A DNA stretch of 64,000 nt from positions 31,385-95,384 of the forward strand of contig NZ_JADOES010000019.1 in assembly GCF_018739885.1 (NCBI RefSeq), written 5' to 3'. Made by a program: the position numbers and the translations under genes. This DNA is from Leptothoe spongobia TAU-MAC 1115 (lineage in GTDB: Bacteria > Cyanobacteriota > Cyanobacteriia > Phormidesmidales > Phormidesmidaceae). Shown here piece after piece: positions 19,171 to 27,808 of this stretch (the first letter of the stretch is position 1; every line of letters begins with the position of its first letter). The notes beneath the pieces are model-generated. The model made no database searches and was not told the origin of the DNA. It saw nothing but the letters and a program-made list of their open reading frames with translations.

Positions 19171-19560
19171 TTAGGCAACTAGTTCTGCGGCTTTGGCTTC
19201 AGAGGTATTAGGCTGACTGGGTTCATAGAGATACTCAAACCAGTTACCAAAGGGGTCGCGACCGTAAAAGGAGGCCGTACCATCGCGGTGCTCATGGATT
19301 TCGGTCAGTTTTATATCTTCTTGGCTGAGCTTGGCGTAGGCTTCATCAATGGCTGCCCGATCATCAAATACAAAGCCAAAGTGTGGACCGGCTTGATCAT
19401 AGTCGGGACTGAGTAGAGCCAGCCCATCATTGCCCGCTTTCAAATAGGCCCAGTCGTTATCCTGCCACACCAGGTTCATGCCTAGATTTTGATAAAACTT
19501 GGCAGCAGCAGCGATATCGTTGACGCAAATTGCCACGTGGCCCAGGCGTTTGAGTTCCAT
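19171..19560 (-). CDS. VOC family (glyoxalase/bleomycin resistance-like) protein
   Basis: 129 residues with a vicinal-oxygen-chelate fold: LGHVAICVNDIAAAAKFYQNLGM at the start, GPHFGFVFDD in the middle, and FYGRDPFGNWFEYLYEP at the end. His, His and Glu positions suit a metal-binding site. The family includes dioxygenases, lyases and resistance proteins, so the reaction is not predictable. Single gene, convergent with the Uma2 gene. Confidence 0.85.
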   Translation of the reverse strand: MELKRLGHVAICVNDIAAAAKFYQNLGMNLVWQDNDWAYLKAGNDGLALLSPDYDQAGPHFGFVFDDRAAIDEAYAKLSQEDIKLTEIHEHRDGTASFYGRDPFGNWFEYLYEPSQPNTSEAKAAELVA

Positions 19561-19747
19561 TAGTCCGTCCTTAATGTCGTCAGCACTTTTAGTCGTTTTT
19601 AATATTGTAAACGCCTCATCGTAGACGGTTATTTGATGTCTATAGTGGGGGCAATTATTGGATTGGTACCGACTACGGTTTTCCCTAACGGTCTCATTGA
19701 CAGCATCAATTACTATAAAGTCACAACAAAAAAAGGACTAAAACGTC

Positions 19748-20092
19748 ATGGATGCAGCATTTGACAGCGATAAGCGTAGAGTTTTATCAGCCCTTTCCCA
19801 TGGGTCTATTTTTCTGAGTCAGCTTCTATTTTCGGCAGGGCTTCCAGCTGCCCTGTGGATTATTTCCGATGATCCAGTTGTCAAAGAAAATTCTAAAGAA
19901 GCGTTGAACTTTCATCTGAATATCTGGGTTTACAGTTTTATCATTGGAATTCTGTGTTGGTTGCTGATCGGCTGGTTGTTTGTCATTCCTCTGTTGATTT
20001 TTCAATGGGTGATGCCAATTTTTGCAATTTTGCATAGCTTTAGCACCCCTGATAGTGCTTTTAAATACCTATTCATTCTGCGTTTCCTTTAA
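19748..20092 (+). CDS. DUF4870 family small membrane protein
   Basis: 114 residues with three hydrophobic segments. DUF4870 features are KRRVLSALSHGSIFLSQLLF, NSKEALNFHLNIWVYSFI and a final hydrophobic helix pair. Members are often annotated as Tic20-like; function unknown. Shine-Dalgarno AGGAC lies shortly before the ATG. Possibly monocistronic; a terminator lies about 165 bp downstream. Confidence 0.82.
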   Translation: MDAAFDSDKRRVLSALSHGSIFLSQLLFSAGLPAALWIISDDPVVKENSKEALNFHLNIWVYSFIIGILCWLLIGWLFVIPLLIFQWVMPIFAILHSFSTPDSAFKYLFILRFL

Positions 20093-20258
20093 GCCAGAAT
20101 GAATGCCTAATGCTGAGAAGCCTCCACTACAATAAAAAGTGGCTTTGAGGTGTATTTTCGTTATACGTGAAAATACGTAGACTGTTTCAGCATTTGATGA
20201 CACGTAAAGACTTGACATATCTCCTGATAGATTCATAGCCAGGATGAATAGAAGAATA

Positions 20259-20290
20259 AGCAGTCCAGTATAAAGACGGGCTGCTTTTTT
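20259..20290 (+). terminator. Rho-independent terminator upstream of the 728-residue gene
   Basis: AGCAGTCC (20259-20266) pairs with GGGCTGCT (20278-20285), with one G-U pair, and is followed by six T. It probably ends the DUF4870 transcript. It lies only 25 bp before the next start codon, so it could also act as an attenuator there. A second hairpin (GTATTTTC with GAAAATAC) lies upstream near 20150-20175. Confidence 0.65.
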
Positions 20291-20315
20291 CGTCACTGCA
20301 ATCGGTAAAAAATCC

Positions 20316-22502
20316 GTGAAGAAACATCGCTGGCTTGATTTAACTGAGTATGCACTGTTGGTCGGCTCTGGTGCTGGAACAGTGGCCTCAGTTGCCACAC
20401 AACAGGTGCTATTGGCTGCGGCCCCGCTCTCATTATTGGCGGGGTTAGGATTGCTCAATCGACGGCAGCTCCAGGCAAAGCTATCTGAGAGCCAGTCAGT
20501 AATGTTGTCGGTGAATAGTAAATTGGACGAACGCCTGCACGATGTAAAGGAGCAGATTGACGATTTGCCAAGCCATGAACAGCTGTCAGCGGTGCGGCAG
20601 TCCATAGTGGCTCAAAATCAGCAGGACATCCTCAGTCTTACCCAGGTTTTTGAATATACGCGAAAAACGTTGACGGAAAAGATTGAGGCACAGGAAATTC
20701 CAGAAATCAAACAGCTGCGTCAGGAGCTGGTGGATCTGCAGGACCAGCATACTCGACTGTGTATCGCGCTAAAGGATGTGCGATCGCGTTGTCAGCAGTT
20801 ATCTGATACCAGTCGTCTGGAGACGATTGAATCTGTGTTGACCAAGCTCAAAGCAGAGCTCATGCAGCAGCGTGTGCATATAGAAGTATTGGGGGCTGAT
20901 ACAAAAAATAACCACGCCGGTCTCAATGACAAGCTCCACTACATAGAGCAGCGTGTACAGCAGCTAACGACTGAGGAGCGTCAGTCCCTGCTACGGGAGG
21001 AAGTACAAGAGTTGGTGAAAACCGTTTCCGATATGGTGTCTCGGAATGAGTTTTTAGAGCTAGCGGCCAATGTCAAGGAAAAGATCTCGCCCCAGGAGAC
21101 TATCCTGCAGCTGGCTCCGTCCTTTGACCCGGATGAAGTCGATCAACTGCAGCAGCGCATAGAGCTACTAGAACAGCAGCTCGGTAAAGTGACTGAATCC
21201 GTCTTAGATGCCGTTGCTGAAACCCTGGAACCTTTGGATAAGGGCATGGCCAGTATGGATCGGCTCAAGCAACGTCTGGATGCCACCGATCAACAAATGA
21301 GCACCATGACGAATGTAGTGCTCGAAGCAGTGGCCGAGACCCTCGAACCCTTACAAGCTGCATTGGCCAATAGCGCCGATAGCCAGTGGGTATTGGACTT
21401 TGCCAATGTAGAAGGTAAGTCCAACAGCCGCAAGGCCCTGGAAGAATTGCTAGCTCAGGCGCGTGATCGGATGGTCCTGGTCTGGCCCTGGTCAGATAAT
21501 GTACATCTGGATGCCGATCTACTCGAACAATTTCATCAGTTGTTAGCCCGAAATTGTCGTCTATCTATTGGCTGGTGTCATCGAGGAGACAATCGTGAAC
21601 ATCCTTTATTGCGCAATATTAGCCAGCGCTGGAGTGAAAGTAGCACCCGGCATCGTCAACTAAAACAAGCTCTCAAGCAGTTGCTACCCCTTAAACAAGC
21701 CTATCCAAATTTGTTCTCGTTTAAGATTTTGGGTACCACTGAAAATTTTGCTGTCTGTGACTCCAAATCTGCCCTGATCGGCATGCAAAACCTCGCTACC
21801 CAGACAAGTCTGTTTCCCACGGTAAAGCTAAGGTTGCGCACCACTGATTCAGCCGTGATTCACCCCTTGATTCACCGCTTTGAGAATCCCACCATTGGCA
21901 ATGAGGATGCTGGTTCTTATTTCAATCGAGGCATTACTCGCTATGACATGCGTAACTATGCTGGAGCCGTTGACGACTTTACCCAGGTGATTAGCATTCG
22001 TCCCAGTGCAGCGGCCTATAACTGTCGCGGCGTTGCCTGGGCAGAAATGAGTGACTATGCCGATGCGCTGCGGGACTTTGGCCATGCACTCCGATTAGAT
22101 ACGCGATTATTTGCCGCCCGGTGCAACCGAGGCGCATTGAGGTTAAATGTTCGAGACTATGCGGGTGCCATCAGTGACTTGGAAACCGCCGTTGAAATTC
22201 GCCCCGAGAGTGCGATTCCCTATTTCTATCTGGGACAAGCGCTCCAAGCGTTGGGCGAACTACGGCAGGCCGTTGAGAAATTTGGTTTAGCCATTGAACG
22301 ACAGCCTAACTTGGCACTGCCCTACTGCTATCGTGGCGCAGTTTACCAAAAGCAAGGTAATTTACGGCAGGCGATCGCGGATCTAGAAGTGGCCGCACAG
22401 CTCTTGCGCACCAGTGGTGATGCCAATAACCTCAACCAGGTGATGCGCAAGCTGGAAACACTCAAACAACGATTACCTGTCAAAACGACGGTATTGCTTT
22501 AA
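20316..22502 (+). CDS. Membrane-anchored coiled-coil protein with degenerate PLD-like domain and TPR repeats
   Basis: 728 residues from a GTG start. The N-terminus has one or two membrane helices (ALLVGSGAGTVASVATQQVL, LLAAAPLSLLAGLGLL). Residues 55-350 are coiled coil with a duplicated element, VLDAVAETLEPL and VLEAVAETLEPL, about 40 residues apart. Residues 365-515 resemble a phospholipase D-type domain: DRMVLVWPWS, then KILGTTENFAVCDSKSALIG, where the usual H-x-K is replaced by T-x-N, so activity is unlikely. The last 190 residues are TPRs (YNCRGVAWAEMSDYADALRD). Probably a scaffold at the membrane. Function unknown. Confidence 0.82.
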   Translation: MKKHRWLDLTEYALLVGSGAGTVASVATQQVLLAAAPLSLLAGLGLLNRRQLQAKLSESQSVMLSVNSKLDERLHDVKEQIDDLPSHEQLSAVRQSIVAQNQQDILSLTQVFEYTRKTLTEKIEAQEIPEIKQLRQELVDLQDQHTRLCIALKDVRSRCQQLSDTSRLETIESVLTKLKAELMQQRVHIEVLGADTKNNHAGLNDKLHYIEQRVQQLTTEERQSLLREEVQELVKTVSDMVSRNEFLELAANVKEKISPQETILQLAPSFDPDEVDQLQQRIELLEQQLGKVTESVLDAVAETLEPLDKGMASMDRLKQRLDATDQQMSTMTNVVLEAVAETLEPLQAALANSADSQWVLDFANVEGKSNSRKALEELLAQARDRMVLVWPWSDNVHLDADLLEQFHQLLARNCRLSIGWCHRGDNREHPLLRNISQRWSESSTRHRQLKQALKQLLPLKQAYPNLFSFKILGTTENFAVCDSKSALIGMQNLATQTSLFPTVKLRLRTTDSAVIHPLIHRFENPTIGNEDAGSYFNRGITRYDMRNYAGAVDDFTQVISIRPSAAAYNCRGVAWAEMSDYADALRDFGHALRLDTRLFAARCNRGALRLNVRDYAGAISDLETAVEIRPESAIPYFYLGQALQALGELRQAVEKFGLAIERQPNLALPYCYRGAVYQKQGNLRQAIADLEVAAQLLRTSGDANNLNQVMRKLETLKQRLPVKTTVLL

Positions 22503-22664
22503 CTAGTTACCTTAGGGCTTCAGAGGCGTTGGGCACAACAGATTCAGATGTACATAGCTCAACGTCGTCGTTAGCAGGTAATCCGATAAGTGTTTGCTAC
22601 CCTAGATAGTAGCTGCTTTGCATAATGTCAAAGGACTGCTAACGTATGACCCCAGCGACGACTC

Positions 22665-22802
22665 CAGATCGAGATTGTGTCTAACAAGGTCGGCAATGAG
22701 TTGGGTAGTAAGTTGCAGGACTATGCGCGACTGGGAGTGACCTATTACGTGGTATTTGATCCATTGCAGCAGTTAGGGGTAGATCCCGATCAACTTACCT
22801 AG
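22665..22802 (+). pseudogene. Uma2 (DUF820) gene fragment
   Basis: An open stretch of 45 codons reads QIEIVSNKVGNELGSKLQDY followed by ARLGVTYYVVFDPLQQLG and a stop. This is the central Uma2 core (E-I-V-S-N/P, then Y-x-x-x-G-V-x-Y-Y-V-V-F-D-P). Both ends of the roughly 180-residue domain are missing and no good start codon precedes it. Relic of a lost paralogue. The rest of 22503-22852 shows nothing. Confidence 0.7.
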
Positions 22803-22852
22803 TCGTAGCTAGCCAAAAGCTATCGCCTTGATTCCCTAGCTATCCGTAAAAC

Positions 22853-23608
22853 TTAGCCCTGCAAACTTTCCAACCAGGCATAGTCTGCTTTCCTCAGAGG
22901 AGGCACTGGCTGTTGTTGATAATCAATTGTCAGATCCAATGCAGCCGCATCATAAACAACCTGCATTAGCTGACCTAGATCGATCACCGGTTCATCATCC
23001 CCCGAACGCAGTGGTATCGCAAAACAGGGTAGGGAATCTCGCAAAGTAAACGGATACAGCTCGGCAACAGGTCGTTGAGCCACTCGACTCACCAAAACAC
23101 GATAGTCCGATATCTGAGCACTGTTAACCGGTAACGGGTCTCCACTTCGCAACAAGTCAATTTCTACCAAATGACTCTCACTGTTCAAAACCTTTGTTCG
23201 TTTTGTCAAATATTGATTTCGTCCCTCGCCAGATCGCTTATTTTTTGGCGATAATACCTCGATTACCGTGACCACTTCCCCCGTTGTCACGTCTCGAATT
23301 TCCAAATACCTCTCAACGGTAGCCTCCCATTCCGGTAACTCTACTAATACCGGTTGACTGACCGTAGCCGTTAGAGTGGCTGCCTCCTGCCTCGCCTCGG
23401 GCTTTTGCTGTACCAACGAGACATCGGGAATACCAATTAAAACCGTTTCCTCATAGACACGCTTCTCAACCGCTGCTCGATACTTAGGAGTAATTTGTGG
23501 ATTCAGCATCCGTGCCAGTTCCACAATCAACCAGGAGTGAACCTCTGGCCATAGAGATGGCGATTCTAAATAAGGATTCATCCCAGGGAAGGGAAACGGA
23601 GCAGGCAT
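22853..23608 (-). CDS. DUF4058 family protein
   Basis: 251 residues. DUF4058 hallmarks are the start PFPFPGMNPYLESPSLWPEVH, then VLIGIPDVSLV, the strand pair VVTVIEVLSPKNKRSGEGR and LVEIDLLRSGDPLP, and DYRVLVSRVAQRPVAELYPF. Function unknown. The IEVLSPKNK element resembles the catalytic strand of Uma2 nucleases. A paralogue sits at 30512. Single gene. Confidence 0.88.
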   Translation of the reverse strand: MPAPFPFPGMNPYLESPSLWPEVHSWLIVELARMLNPQITPKYRAAVEKRVYEETVLIGIPDVSLVQQKPEARQEAATLTATVSQPVLVELPEWEATVERYLEIRDVTTGEVVTVIEVLSPKNKRSGEGRNQYLTKRTKVLNSESHLVEIDLLRSGDPLPVNSAQISDYRVLVSRVAQRPVAELYPFTLRDSLPCFAIPLRSGDDEPVIDLGQLMQVVYDAAALDLTIDYQQQPVPPLRKADYAWLESLQG

Positions 23609-23693
23609 TTTGAAGACCTAGCTGAAGATTATAAACATTATTGTATTGGACATAACCGAGCCTGACAGGTCATTTGAAATCTTAGCTGCCAGC

Positions 23694-23777
23694 TTACGAT
23701 AGCAGCGATTCCGAGTCATCTTGCTCCATAATCTTTGTGTGCAGCAAGATGACTTCTTGGCTAGTGAGGTAGCGCAT
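23694..23777 (-). pseudogene. Truncated Doc/Fic-type toxin remnant
   Basis: A 27-residue frame, MRYLTSQEVILLHTKIMEQ then DDSESLLS and stop. The opening MRYLT-x-x-E-V-x-x-L-H matches the start of death-on-curing (Doc) toxins of about 125 residues. The Fic motif HPFxDGNKR and everything after residue 20 are gone. It sits directly downstream of an antitoxin-like frame, as in phd-doc operons. Called a relic. Confidence 0.6.
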
Positions 23778-23883
23778 CAGGCTAACCGCTGATAGAGTTC
23801 AGCATTTTTTGAAGAACATAGTCTGCAGCCGTTTGAAAGGGTTGTTCGGGCTGATTGATTAAGGATTCGATAAGACAGTCCAT
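23777..23883 (-). pseudogene. Antitoxin gene of the Doc pair, disrupted by a 1-nt frameshift
   Basis: As read, a 33-residue frame: MDCLIESLINQPEQPFQTAA then DYVLQKMLNSISG, stop at 23782. Adding one A to the six-A run after GTTCTTC changes the end to YVLQKNAELYQRLA with a TGA overlapping the toxin ATG (TGATG). That ending is the one I recall for short cyanobacterial antitoxins preceding Doc genes. So a one-base loss in a homopolymer, or a sequencing error, is likely. Confidence 0.55.
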
Positions 23884-23912
23884 CACAGCTTAAGTTTACT
23901 GTCTACGACTTC

Positions 23913-23939
23913 GGGGGAAGATCATCATCCGCTTCCCCC
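23913..23939. repeat. GC-rich hairpin GGGGGAAG/CTTCCCCC
   Basis: Eight-base perfect stem with an 11-nt loop between the ABM-like gene and the antitoxin relic. No T-run. The rest of 23884-24006 holds no supported gene; a 25-residue minus-strand frame (23903-23980) overlaps this hairpin and is not trusted. Confidence 0.4.
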
Positions 23940-24006
23940 GTTTCACCCACATCACCGGTCCCTTGCACCGATAAATACATCCCCGAACACCGGTTACGCC
24001 CTTTAA

Positions 24007-24354
24007 CTAGGCCGCTACAGCCTGGGCCAATTGACCCATCAGCCCAATCTCACTGCAGACTTCATAGAATTTGATGTCAGGGGGAGTGGCAAAGAGAGCC
24101 GATAACTCTCTCACAATGGCTTGATAGGTAGGGCTTTGGTTAGCTTCCATATTATCGACGTTGTCCCAAAGGATAACGGCGATACCTCGGTCAGTGCCAG
24201 GCTCTTGGAAAAGATAAGCACCCTGGAACCCATCGTCAAAGGTGCCCACGGCCTGCTCATAAAGCTGGCGTGCTTGGGAAAAACGACCAGGCTTAAATTC
24301 ACCAATAGCGATGTAGGCCTGCTTATGCTTAAGAAAATCACTAAAGTCAGTCAT
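24007..24354 (-). CDS. Antibiotic biosynthesis monooxygenase (ABM)-like small protein
   Basis: 115 residues from the ATG at 24354, preceded by GAGAG; an upstream ATG at 24399 would add 15 residues unlike the family. Beta strands YIAIGEFKPGRFSQARQLYE, GFQGAYLFQEPGTDRGIAVILW and SPTYQAIVRELSALF fit a dimeric ferredoxin-like alpha/beta barrel such as ABM/DUF1330. Likely a small cytosolic oxidoreductase or stress protein. Substrate unknown. Confidence 0.65.
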   Translation of the reverse strand: MTDFSDFLKHKQAYIAIGEFKPGRFSQARQLYEQAVGTFDDGFQGAYLFQEPGTDRGIAVILWDNVDNMEANQSPTYQAIVRELSALFATPPDIKFYEVCSEIGLMGQLAQAVAA

Positions 24355-24760
24355 AGCTCTCACACGTTTTAAGAGGATTAACTTCCAAGTGTGAAGCAAT
24401 TGTTCTTGATGAACACTTTTTTGTGATGTTGGTTTGTGATTCTTAGGGTTGAGTTACGACACAACATTGGCCGACTAGGCCCATGATCGTAACCCATGGT
24501 CGCCAGGGTAGACCTGGCTCATATAGGATATGCCAGGCAATCGGCAGGACAGGCGTAGGTTGGGTTGAATTTATCAAACCTCACATCGAGAGAATGGGAG
24601 GGATTAGTCATGGAAAATGAGCATCTGTCTGATGTCAGGGATCAGGACATTTTGTTTACGCTCCTTTACCTTTGATGACCTTGGCAGGTCTGTTTTAAAT
24701 TGAGGTTATTAAATTCGGCTTCAGATGCCGAGGCCCCCTGCCGTCCCACTTTCTTGAATA

Positions 24761-24821
24761 CCCCAAACTCCTAATCCTGGGGGCTTTGAGTCTAATCGCC
24801 CCCAATATTAGGAGTTTGGGG
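24761..24821. repeat. Long near-perfect inverted repeat (61 nt)
   Basis: CCCCAAACTCCTAAT (24761-24775) pairs with 24807-24821 and GGGGGC (24779-24784) pairs with GCCCCC (24798-24803); only a 3-nt internal loop separates the two helices, and the apical loop is 13 nt. It lies about 50 bp after the coaE stop codon, with no clear T-run, in an otherwise empty region (24355-24874). Candidate terminator, MITE-like repeat or RNA stability element. Confidence 0.55.
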
Positions 24822-24874
24822 CACATTCGAGGAGACTCATTTTTGCTTTCTATTTTATAAATGATTAGGTCAAC

Positions 24875-25477
24875 CTACTTAGAGACCAGGATGTGGTCAA
24901 TCTGTTGGTGAAGGGCGGCTAGATCTGTTGAGTTATCGAGTACGTAATCAGCCTGGGCAACCTTTTGGCTGAGGGGTAGCTGATTATTAATGCGAGCAGC
25001 AGCTTCGGATTGGGAGAGATGGTTGCGGGTCCTTAGTCGCTGTTGTTGTTGTTCTGGTCTACAGGTGACGACCCAAATTTCGCTGACTAGGTGGGTGAGG
25101 TTGGCTTCGAATAACAATGGAATGGCATAGACCAGGGTTTGAGTGGGGGGGTATTCGCGACTTACCTGGGTAAACCGCTGACGCACAAAAGGATGGATCT
25201 GCTGTTCCACCCATTGTTTCTCGGTGGGATGACTAAAAATAATGGTGCCAAGCTGTGGTCGATTGAGGCCGCCATCGGCTAAGAGAATATCATTGCCATA
25301 ACGCTGCTCCAGGGTTGTCAGGATGGGCGACCCGACAGCCACAGCTTCACGGGCATAGATATCGGCGTCAAGGATGGGTAACTGGTGGGTGGTGGCAAGA
25401 TAGTCGGAGACAATTGTTTTCCCAGTGGCAATACCGCCGGTAAGACCGATGATACGTCGGTTTTCAGATTTACTCAT
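24875..25477 (-). CDS. coaE: Dephospho-CoA kinase
   Basis: Phosphorylates the 3'-hydroxyl of dephospho-CoA, the final step of coenzyme A synthesis. About 200 residues. The P-loop GLTGGIATGKT is close to the N-terminus, followed by LPILDADIYAREAV, the substrate-binding region YAIPLLFEANL, and VVTCRPEQQQQRLRTR. The start at 25477 overlaps the stop of cobA-hemD in an ATGA, which indicates translational coupling and argues against the upstream ATG at 25504. Confidence 0.93.
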   Translation of the reverse strand: MSKSENRRIIGLTGGIATGKTIVSDYLATTHQLPILDADIYAREAVAVGSPILTTLEQRYGNDILLADGGLNRPQLGTIIFSHPTEKQWVEQQIHPFVRQRFTQVSREYPPTQTLVYAIPLLFEANLTHLVSEIWVVTCRPEQQQQRLRTRNHLSQSEAAARINNQLPLSQKVAQADYVLDNSTDLAALHQQIDHILVSK

Positions 25478-27018
25478 GACTGACTCATGGCCCGGTTCGC
25501 CCATTGCACAATGGCATCGGTCAGCCCCTCTAAGGTATAGGTGGTGGCTTCAATATCGACTCGACCCAGGTCTTCGTGGCAAGTTTTAGTCGTTTGGGGA
25601 CCGATAGATGCGATCGCAACCCCCTCCACAACAGTCATCCACGCCTCACCAAACTGCCCTGCCATCAGCTGCTTAAAATGACGTACCGTTTTTGAACTAG
25701 CAAAGGTAATCGCATCCACCCGTTTTTGTTGCAGAGCAGCGACCGCTCCAGCGGGCATGGTTGCAGGACATCCCGACTCATAGGCAGCCACTTCTGTCAC
25801 CGTTGCCCCCTGGCCTGAAAACTCTTTTACTAGCACATCTCGTCCGCCTGTTTCTACCCGTGGGAAGAGGATCTGCCGTCCTGGCAGCGGTGCCGGAAAG
25901 CTCTCCACCAGTGCATCAGCCACATAGTTATCGGGAATAAAATCAGCCCTTAACCCTCGTTCGGTGAGAATTCTGGCTGTCTTTTTGCCCACCACGGCCA
26001 GTTTGAGATGGGCCAGCTGACGGAGGTCATGCCCCTGGTGCAGCAGCCGGTCCAAAAAGAAATTAACCGCATTAGCTGACGTCAGCACCAGCCAGTCAAA
26101 CTTTTGTAAGTTATCCAAGGCCTGATCCAGGCCTGCCCAGCTAGACGGTGGTCGAATTTCCAACGCAGGCAGATCAATCACTGTGGCCCCCTGGTGATTA
26201 AGCAAGGTGGTAAAAGCACTGGACTGCCCCGTTGCGCGAGTAACGAGAATTGTTTTGTTAGCCAAAGGCTGAATTCCAGTCATACCTGCGGTAGGAGGTT
26301 TCAAAAACTCTCGCAAGCGTACCACTTCACCGATGACAATAATGCAGGGAGATAGCCGTTCTCCCTTGGTTATCTGAGCGATAGTGAGTAGAGTGCCCTG
26401 CCAGAGACATTGCTGTGGCTGGCTAGCCCATTGGATTACAGCGACAGGGGTATCCTCATGGCGTCCATGGGACTGCAGCTGGTAGCAAATCTGACTGAGA
26501 TGTCGTCCCCCCATGAGTAAAACCAGGGTTTCTAGATTGGCCAGGGTGGCCCAGTCTAAGTTTTGGAGATTGTGGGCGGTAAATACACCAAAACCATGGC
26601 TGAGGGCTGGATCAGTTAAAGGAATAGCACTGAGAAGAGGTGCTGCCAGTGCTGATGACACCCCAGGAATGACTTCAAAATCACAGTCAGCCGCCTTCAA
26701 GGCTTGGATTTCACCAGCCGCCCGACCAAAAATAAAAGGGTCGCCGCTTTTGAGCCGTACCACCTGTTTTCCCTGCTGGCAGTGGGTAACCAGCAGTTGA
26801 TTGATTTCACTTTGAGGTGTGCTGGACTGGCCACCGCGCTTGCCTACCTGTATGGTTTCGCAAGTAGGAGATAGCTGTGACAATAAGTGAGGATCGACCA
26901 GGGCGTCATAAATTAAACAATCAGCCTGGTGCAGCAACCGTTGTCCCCGCACAGTGAGGTAGTCGATATTGCCGGGACCTGCGCCCAAAAGATAAACCTT
27001 GCCGCTTTTTGCCATCAA
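25474..27018 (-). CDS. cobA-hemD: Uroporphyrinogen-III C-methyltransferase / uroporphyrinogen-III synthase fusion
   Basis: A 514-residue bifunctional enzyme of tetrapyrrole synthesis. The first 245 residues are the SAM-dependent methyltransferase leading to precorrin-2 and siroheme: VYLLGAGPGNIDYLTVRG, VVRLKSGDPFIFGRAAGE, EVIPGVSSALAAPLLSAIPLT, ETLVLLMGG. Residues 258-514 are HemD, which closes and inverts ring D: ILVTRATGQSSAFTTLL, FDWLVLTSANAVNFFLDRL, DAITFASSKTVRHF and IASIGPQTTKTCHEDLG. Both domains look complete. Coupled to coaE by a 4-bp overlap. Confidence 0.94.
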   Translation of the reverse strand: MMAKSGKVYLLGAGPGNIDYLTVRGQRLLHQADCLIYDALVDPHLLSQLSPTCETIQVGKRGGQSSTPQSEINQLLVTHCQQGKQVVRLKSGDPFIFGRAAGEIQALKAADCDFEVIPGVSSALAAPLLSAIPLTDPALSHGFGVFTAHNLQNLDWATLANLETLVLLMGGRHLSQICYQLQSHGRHEDTPVAVIQWASQPQQCLWQGTLLTIAQITKGERLSPCIIVIGEVVRLREFLKPPTAGMTGIQPLANKTILVTRATGQSSAFTTLLNHQGATVIDLPALEIRPPSSWAGLDQALDNLQKFDWLVLTSANAVNFFLDRLLHQGHDLRQLAHLKLAVVGKKTARILTERGLRADFIPDNYVADALVESFPAPLPGRQILFPRVETGGRDVLVKEFSGQGATVTEVAAYESGCPATMPAGAVAALQQKRVDAITFASSKTVRHFKQLMAGQFGEAWMTVVEGVAIASIGPQTTKTCHEDLGRVDIEATTYTLEGLTDAIVQWANRAMSQS

Positions 27019-27154
27019 CCCATCAAATTCATTAGCAGCATTTTAATCAACAGCCCACCCCAAAAGATAATGTTGACTTAGTCCTTTACCTTCATTCGCA
27101 CATCTCAATAGGATATGGCAATCTACTAATCACCACTACTGCGACGGTAAGCCC

Positions 27155-27808
27155 ATGATTACGCTGTACCATACCCCCCTATCGATTAACTCGCGCCGTG
27201 TTTGGGTAGCGTTGATTGAGAAGGGATTGGAGTTTGAACTCAAGGAAATAAACCTGACGGGAGATCAGTTTAAGCCAGAATTTCTAGCCTTAAACCCGTT
27301 TCACCATATTCCTGTTTTGGTGGATGGCGATCACACCATCATTGAATCGTTTGCCATGTTGGATTATTTGGAGGCAAAATACCCCAGACCGGCCCTGATG
27401 CCGACACAACCAGAGGCTGTTGTGCGGGTGCGGATGGTGCAGATGGTCACATTGAATGAAATGCTGCCAGCTACGATGCCCCTAACCATGAAACATTTGT
27501 TTGGGAAGGACGATCCAGATGCTGTAAAGCAAGCCTATGAAAAGGCCGCTGTTGTGTTTAAGTTTTGGGCGCAACAGTTGGGAGACGATCAGTTCTTTGG
27601 TGGGCCGCAGTTGTCCCTGGCCGATGTGGTTAGCGGGACTATGGCTGCCTGGTTTCCTGAGATGGGGCTATCGCTAGCGGACTATCCGACATTAGCGGCT
27701 TGGCGGCAACGCCTAATGGAACGTCCCGCCTGGCAACAAACCCATGTTAGTCAAGCCGCATTGGATGATTTTAAGGAGAGGATGCGATCTCGGATGGGTG
27801 GGCAGTAG
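27155..27808 (+). CDS. Glutathione S-transferase family protein
   Basis: 217 residues with a thioredoxin-like N-domain (LYHTPLSINSRRVWVALIEKG, NPFHHIPVLVDGDHTIIES with the cis-Pro before Val and the ES dipeptide that contact glutathione) and an all-helical C-domain with LSLADVVSGTMAAWF and YPTLAAWRQRLMERP. A Ser near residue 10 may be the catalytic residue. The 3' end overlaps the convergent usp gene by 38 bp. Substrate unknown. Confidence 0.88.
   Translation: MITLYHTPLSINSRRVWVALIEKGLEFELKEINLTGDQFKPEFLALNPFHHIPVLVDGDHTIIESFAMLDYLEAKYPRPALMPTQPEAVVRVRMVQMVTLNEMLPATMPLTMKHLFGKDDPDAVKQAYEKAAVVFKFWAQQLGDDQFFGGPQLSLADVVSGTMAAWFPEMGLSLADYPTLAAWRQRLMERPAWQQTHVSQAALDDFKERMRSRMGGQ

Noticed and set aside
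23903..23980. 25-residue minus-strand frame ending DDDLPPKS
   Set aside because: Its second half is a GC-rich hairpin and it has no recognised homologue; probably repeat sequence.
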